Shown: piece by piece, positions 60,940-64,000 of the stretch | Position numbering within the stretch: the stretch's first letter is position 1 | Layout: each line of letters begins with the position of its first letter | Assembly (NCBI GenBank): GCA_043770095.1 | Contig: JAYVIR010000065.1 | Location: forward strand, 38,444 to 102,443 | Length of the DNA: 64,000 bases | Origin: JBGSUZ01 sp043770095 | Lineage (GTDB): Bacteria; Bacillota; Clostridia; Peptostreptococcales; Acidaminobacteraceae | Reading direction: 5' to 3' | Position numbers and translations under genes: made by a program | Notes under the pieces: generated by a model | Database searches by the model: none | Seen by the model: the letters and a program-made list of their open reading frames with translations, nothing else | What the model was told of the DNA's origin: nothing

Positions 60940-61577
60940 ATGTTTGAAGAAATCGATAGAAAAAAACAGCTTCTTGAGAGCAAGCGACCTCTGCCCGTGC
61001 ATACCGTGAGGAGCATCAGAGAGAACTTGCTCCTTGAATGGACTTATAATACCAATGCGATTGAGGGCAATACCCTGACACTGCTTGAAACGAAAGTCGT
61101 CCTCGAAGGCATTACCGTTGGCGGCAAAACACTCAGAGAACACCTTGAAGTCATTAACCATAGAGAAGCCATCTTGTATGTTGAAGAAATCGTTAGAAAC
61201 AATGAGGCTCTCAGCGAGTGGCAGATTAAAACGATTCATGGATTGATTCTTAAGAGTATCGAGGATCACTATGCAGGCAAATACCGAGACCAAAATGTGA
61301 TCATCTCAGGTGCCAAATATTCGCCACCAGAGCCAATCCTAATTCCAGAGCAAATGGAACACCTCATCCAGTGGTATAAGGGAGAAGGTCAAGGTTGCTG
61401 CTGAACCTCGAATTGATGAAAAACGGCTACCCTGCGATTGTCATCAGAAACGAAAACCGATTGTCCTATTATGCGGCACTGGACAAAGCGCATACGACAA
61501 ACGATTATCTGGATTTTGTAAAACTGGTGATGGAAGAAGTGGATCGGAGTTTGGATCTTTATATCAAATACGTTTAG
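60940..61577 (+). pseudogene. Fic-family protein, lost catalytic core by deletion
   Basis: The N-terminal part (ENLLLEWTYNTNAIEGNTLTLLE, SEWQIKTIHGLILK, AGKYRDQNVIISGA) is a Fic domain start and includes the inhibitory-type TNAIEGN segment. After LIQWYKGEGQG the frame shifts at about 61390-61400. The other frame carries the normal Fic end (LLLNLELMKNGYPAIVI, NRLSYYAALDKA). The catalytic HPFxDGNGR segment that should lie between them is absent, about 35 residues. This is a deletion plus frameshift, so no AMP transfer is possible. Start ATG 60940 has GGGGGC. Confidence 0.85.
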
Positions 61578-61599
61578 GCGTTAGATTTTAAGCGATTTT

Positions 61600-61636
61600 A
61601 AAAAGACTTTAGTGTTACAATAAAGTCTTTTTTTTA
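61600..61636 (+). terminator. Terminator after the Fic remnant
   Basis: AAAGACTTTA (61602-61611) pairs with TAAAGTCTTT (61621-61630), then a T-run. Confidence 0.88.
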
Positions 61637-61698
61637 CGTTTAAAAAAGGGTAAACTTACCCCAAGAAAACCTTTTACAAAGATAAAGGAGAGATTGAA

Positions 61699-63431
61699 AT
61701 GGTGAATCGATGGATTAAAACCAGTCAAAAAAGAAGGAAGCCATTATGGACAGGCGTTCTCGTGACATCGCTTGTCTTAACGCTCATTGCGGGTTGCAGC
61801 GCTGGCAATAATGCAAAGACAGTCGCGGTGCAGGCGCCTGACTACTGGCCAACGACGGAGTGGAAAAGTGCCACGCCTGAGTCGCAAGGCATGGATTCAG
61901 CTAAAATCAACGAAATGTTTGAGAACATGACCATGCACGGACTGGCATACACCATGTTCTGATTATTCGAAATGGCTATAAAGTGGCAGAAAGCAATCCT
62001 TACCCTTATCAGCCCGATACGCTCCACGTCATCAATTCCATTACCAAGGATTTTACATCTGCATTGGTCGGCAAAGCGATTGACGAGGGCTTGATCAAGA
62101 ACGTCAATCAACCCGTATTAAGCTTTTTCCCAAATCGAAAAGTTGAAAATACGAGCGATTTTAAATCATCGCTTACGCTCAAAAATCTTTTGACCATGAC
62201 CGCTGGATTTGACTGGTCGGAAGACGGAAATTACGGTGCGGATTACGACTCAAATACTCAAATGTGGCGTAGTGAGAATCAAGTTCAGTTCATGCTCGAC
62301 CGCCCTGTCAAAGAGAAACCAGGGTCTAAATTCTACTACACAACTGGCGCCTCTCATCTGATGTCAGGGATTTTGAGTCAGGTCACTGGCAAGACTTCCA
62401 ATGAATACGCACAGGAAAAATTACTTGGACCAATTGGCGTCAAAAACATTGTCTGGGCACTGGACAATCAAGGCATCAATTCTGGTGGGAGCAGACTCTT
62501 TATATCGCCTGAGGACTTGGCGAGATTTGGTTTCTTGTACCTTCACGGCGGCAAATGGGATGGCACTCAAATTCTAAGCCAGTCATGGGTGAGCGAGTCT
62601 ACATCGAAACATATTGAGACCCCAAATGGACTAGCCGGTCGAAGCGGCTATGGCTATCAATGGTGGATGAACCCGTTCGGCGGATATTCGGGGAGGGGCT
62701 ACGCCGGTCAGTACCTGTTTTAAAGTGTCACAAAGTTTTGATAAATATTGTCGCTTTGAAGCCAGCGACAATATTTATCAAATAGCACTTTGAGCCACAT
62801 AGGTGAGTTTGTAACAAGTTGAATTTCCAATTCAATTTGTATAGTCATGCCCGAGCAAAATATGGTGGTGGTGTTCAATAGTTCTCTTACAGGCAGTGAC
62901 TTTTTCATGCCTGAAACATTGGTGGGCAACTACCTGCTGCCTGCTATAAAATCTGAAGCGGAAATTCCAGAAAATGCGGCGGCTTATGCCAGTCTGATGA
63001 AAACCATTGCCAGTATGGAAAATCCACCTGTAGCAACTGCGCCTGCGCCGCTCCCAGAAATGGCAAAAACGGTATCTGGCAAGGTGTTTAGACTGGAAAA
63101 AGGAGAAACGGTCGGGCTTGAATTTAGGACAGGAACGGGCGATGCTCTCGGTGTGGGCAATTCAAATGAAGCCACCCTGCGCTGGCTGACAGATGGCATT
63201 CAATATGACGTGGCTGTTGGACTGGGCAGTGTTTACAGGTTCAATGACTGCCCTGACTTTTTCATGAAAGGTCTGGTCTCAAAGGTTGGTTTTAGAGGCG
63301 AGTGGAAGGACGAGAAAACTTTTGTGGTAGAAATCAGACCGTTGGAAGCGGATGATTCCTATACATTGTCGCTGACTTTTGAAAATGGGACGGTCAAGAA
63401 GACGTTTGTTTCGGGGTTGACGGGGCGGTAG
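61699..63431 (+). pseudogene. Beta-lactamase-fold lipoprotein gene, broken by a frameshift and an insertion
   Basis: Three pieces make one serine hydrolase (class C beta-lactamase/penicillin-binding fold). Piece one (61699-61962) has a lipobox LTLIAGC after a membrane helix. A single-base frameshift near 61950 separates it from piece two (61983-62723), which starts LIIRNGYKV and carries the SxxK site INSITKDF and YYTTGASHLMSG. A 123-bp insertion (62721-62843) then brings a TAA right after YAGQYLF. The sequence resumes in frame at VMPEQNMVVVFNSSL and runs to 63431. Without the insertion the frame would join perfectly. It was probably an extracellular lipoprotein hydrolase. Confidence 0.85.
62721..62843. 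mobile_element. 123-bp palindromic insertion (MITE-like)
   Basis: The insert begins TAAAGTG. It has a near-perfect 19-bp inverted repeat (TTTGATAAATATTGTCGCT and its complement, about 62736-62782) plus flanking AAAGTG (62722-62727)/CACTTT (62786-62791), then a second hairpin AAGTTGAATT/AATTCAATTT (62816-62838). It contains no gene. Host codons on both sides (CTG TTT and GTC ATG) are in one frame. A target duplication is not evident. Confidence 0.65.
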
Positions 63432-63848
63432 GGGGCGTGTTTTCGTTACCAATAGTATGTGTTAATGGTAACGAGAAGTTGTTTCAATGGTACGATTTAG
63501 TGATTTAAGAAGTCTCATTTACGATCGTATAGGGTGTTGATTATAAGTTGAAAATATAAAAAAGAGCAACAGTTCAAAATGAGAGTTTTGTATGTTGCTC
63601 TTCTGTGCGTAATTCTTATATAAAATGGCATAATCATCACCAAAAATAAAAAATAAGCAAAATAACCTTTAAATACTAAAAATATGGATGTTTTAGGAAT
63701 TCGACTGAGTTATAATAAGAGAGCGATAAAAATGAAATACATAAGAATTAAGCATTTTTTAAGTTAACAATATAGCTTAGAATTGGTAAATCTATTTTGG
63801 CAAACGTTAACTTTCAATTCAAAATAATGCGAGAGGTGGTAATCTTAT
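63432..63848. other. AT-rich intergenic region before a PHP-domain gene
   Basis: No gene is seen in about 400 bases. There is an inverted repeat TCGTTACCA/TGGTAACGA (63443-63451, 63466-63474) with a 14-base loop. A stem AAGAGCAACA/TGTTGCTCTT (63562-63571, 63593-63602) is followed by a T-run only on the minus strand. A TATAAT lies at 63711-63716. Base composition becomes clearly richer in A and T from here on. Confidence 0.55.
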
Positions 63849-64000
63849 ATGACTTTGAGAAAAGGTTCAGATTGGCATAAATGGGATTTGCATATACATA
63901 CTCCTAAATCTATAATTAATCAGTATGGTGGAGATACAGAGGAAATTTGGGAAAAATTTATTACAACGTTAGAGGCTTTACCTGAAGATGTTAAAGTGAT
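63849..64000 (+). CDS. PHP-domain protein, TrlF-like (3' partial)
   Basis: The first 50 codons are present: RKGSDWHKWDLHIHTP, a PHP-type metal motif (DLHIHT) preceded by a Trp-rich start, then EEIWEKFITTLEALPEDV. This N-terminus is what I know from the PHP-domain plus AAA-like ATPase proteins called TrlF, large proteins often found in accessory or defence regions. ATG 63849 has GAGAGGTGG. The rest is outside the window, so the ATPase domain is not seen. Confidence 0.65.
   Translation, partial: MTLRKGSDWHKWDLHIHTPKSIINQYGGDTEEIWEKFITTLEALPEDVKV

Noticed and set aside
1..64000. tRNA or rRNA genes
   Set aside because: I saw no cloverleaf or ribosomal RNA sequence, though a small tRNA could be missed by eye.

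Overview
The window is from a low-to-mid GC anaerobic Firmicute of the Clostridia (or a related amino-acid and purine fermenter). The signs are a complete selenoprotein D-proline reductase (Stickland) cluster, Rex, biosynthetic thiolase, a short 2[4Fe-4S] ferredoxin, NAD(P)-type glutamate dehydrogenase, GGAGG ribosome sites with frequent GTG/TTG starts, and no respiratory genes. It looks chromosomal. Species cannot be fixed from the sequence.

Layout. 1-2811: 3' part of tex, then corA. 2896-12775: proline reductase region: the sigma-54 activator prdR, three enhancer-like dyads and a -24/-12 promoter, then prdC (selenoprotein), prdA, a small prd protein, prdB (selenoprotein), prdD, prdE, prdF and a TSUP permease. 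Both Sec codons are in-frame TGA with downstream hairpins, so the true genes run past the apparent stops. 12878-16714: small membrane proteins, a decayed minus-strand gene pair and an amidohydrolase. 16753-24255: tsaE-tsaB-rimI, a MacA/MacB-type export system, a Yip1 protein, tsaD, a DnaA-box cluster, a 28-bp tandem repeat, and acpP. 24342-34512: ABC-F ATPase, rex, a response regulator with a degenerate GGDEF domain, thiolase, MarR, ferredoxin, a P-loop/Asp23 fusion, gdhA, and a B12-riboswitch-controlled cobT.

34656-55815 is the most interesting part: a PucR-type regulator, a cyclase-family hydrolase, ftcD, fhs, a dihydropyrimidinase/allantoinase-like hydrolase, an isochorismatase-family amidase, ubiX, ubiD, three BMC-H shell proteins, one BMC-P vertex protein, an unknown small protein, an HFCD-type flavoprotein, a divergent adenine deaminase, an NCS2 purine permease, a four-subunit molybdenum hydroxylase and a canonical adenine deaminase. 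Read in order, these match the chemistry of the classical clostridial purine fermentation: xanthine ring opening, ureido cleavage, aminoimidazole carboxylate decarboxylation, deamination, imidazolone opening, formimino transfer to tetrahydrofolate, and ATP from formyl-tetrahydrofolate. I propose that this is a purine-fermenting bacterial microcompartment. It has no aldehyde dehydrogenase or phosphotransacylase in view, so it would not be a standard aldehyde-oxidising metabolosome.

55919-64000: an OGG-type DNA glycosylase, an EAL-HDOD protein, an ArsR/CadC regulator with its P1B metal ATPase, then a decaying stretch. The decaying stretch holds a Fic gene that has lost its catalytic motif, and a lipoprotein beta-lactamase-fold gene broken by a frameshift and by a 123-bp palindromic insertion. 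It ends in an AT-rich region with the start of a PHP-domain (TrlF-like) gene at the window edge.
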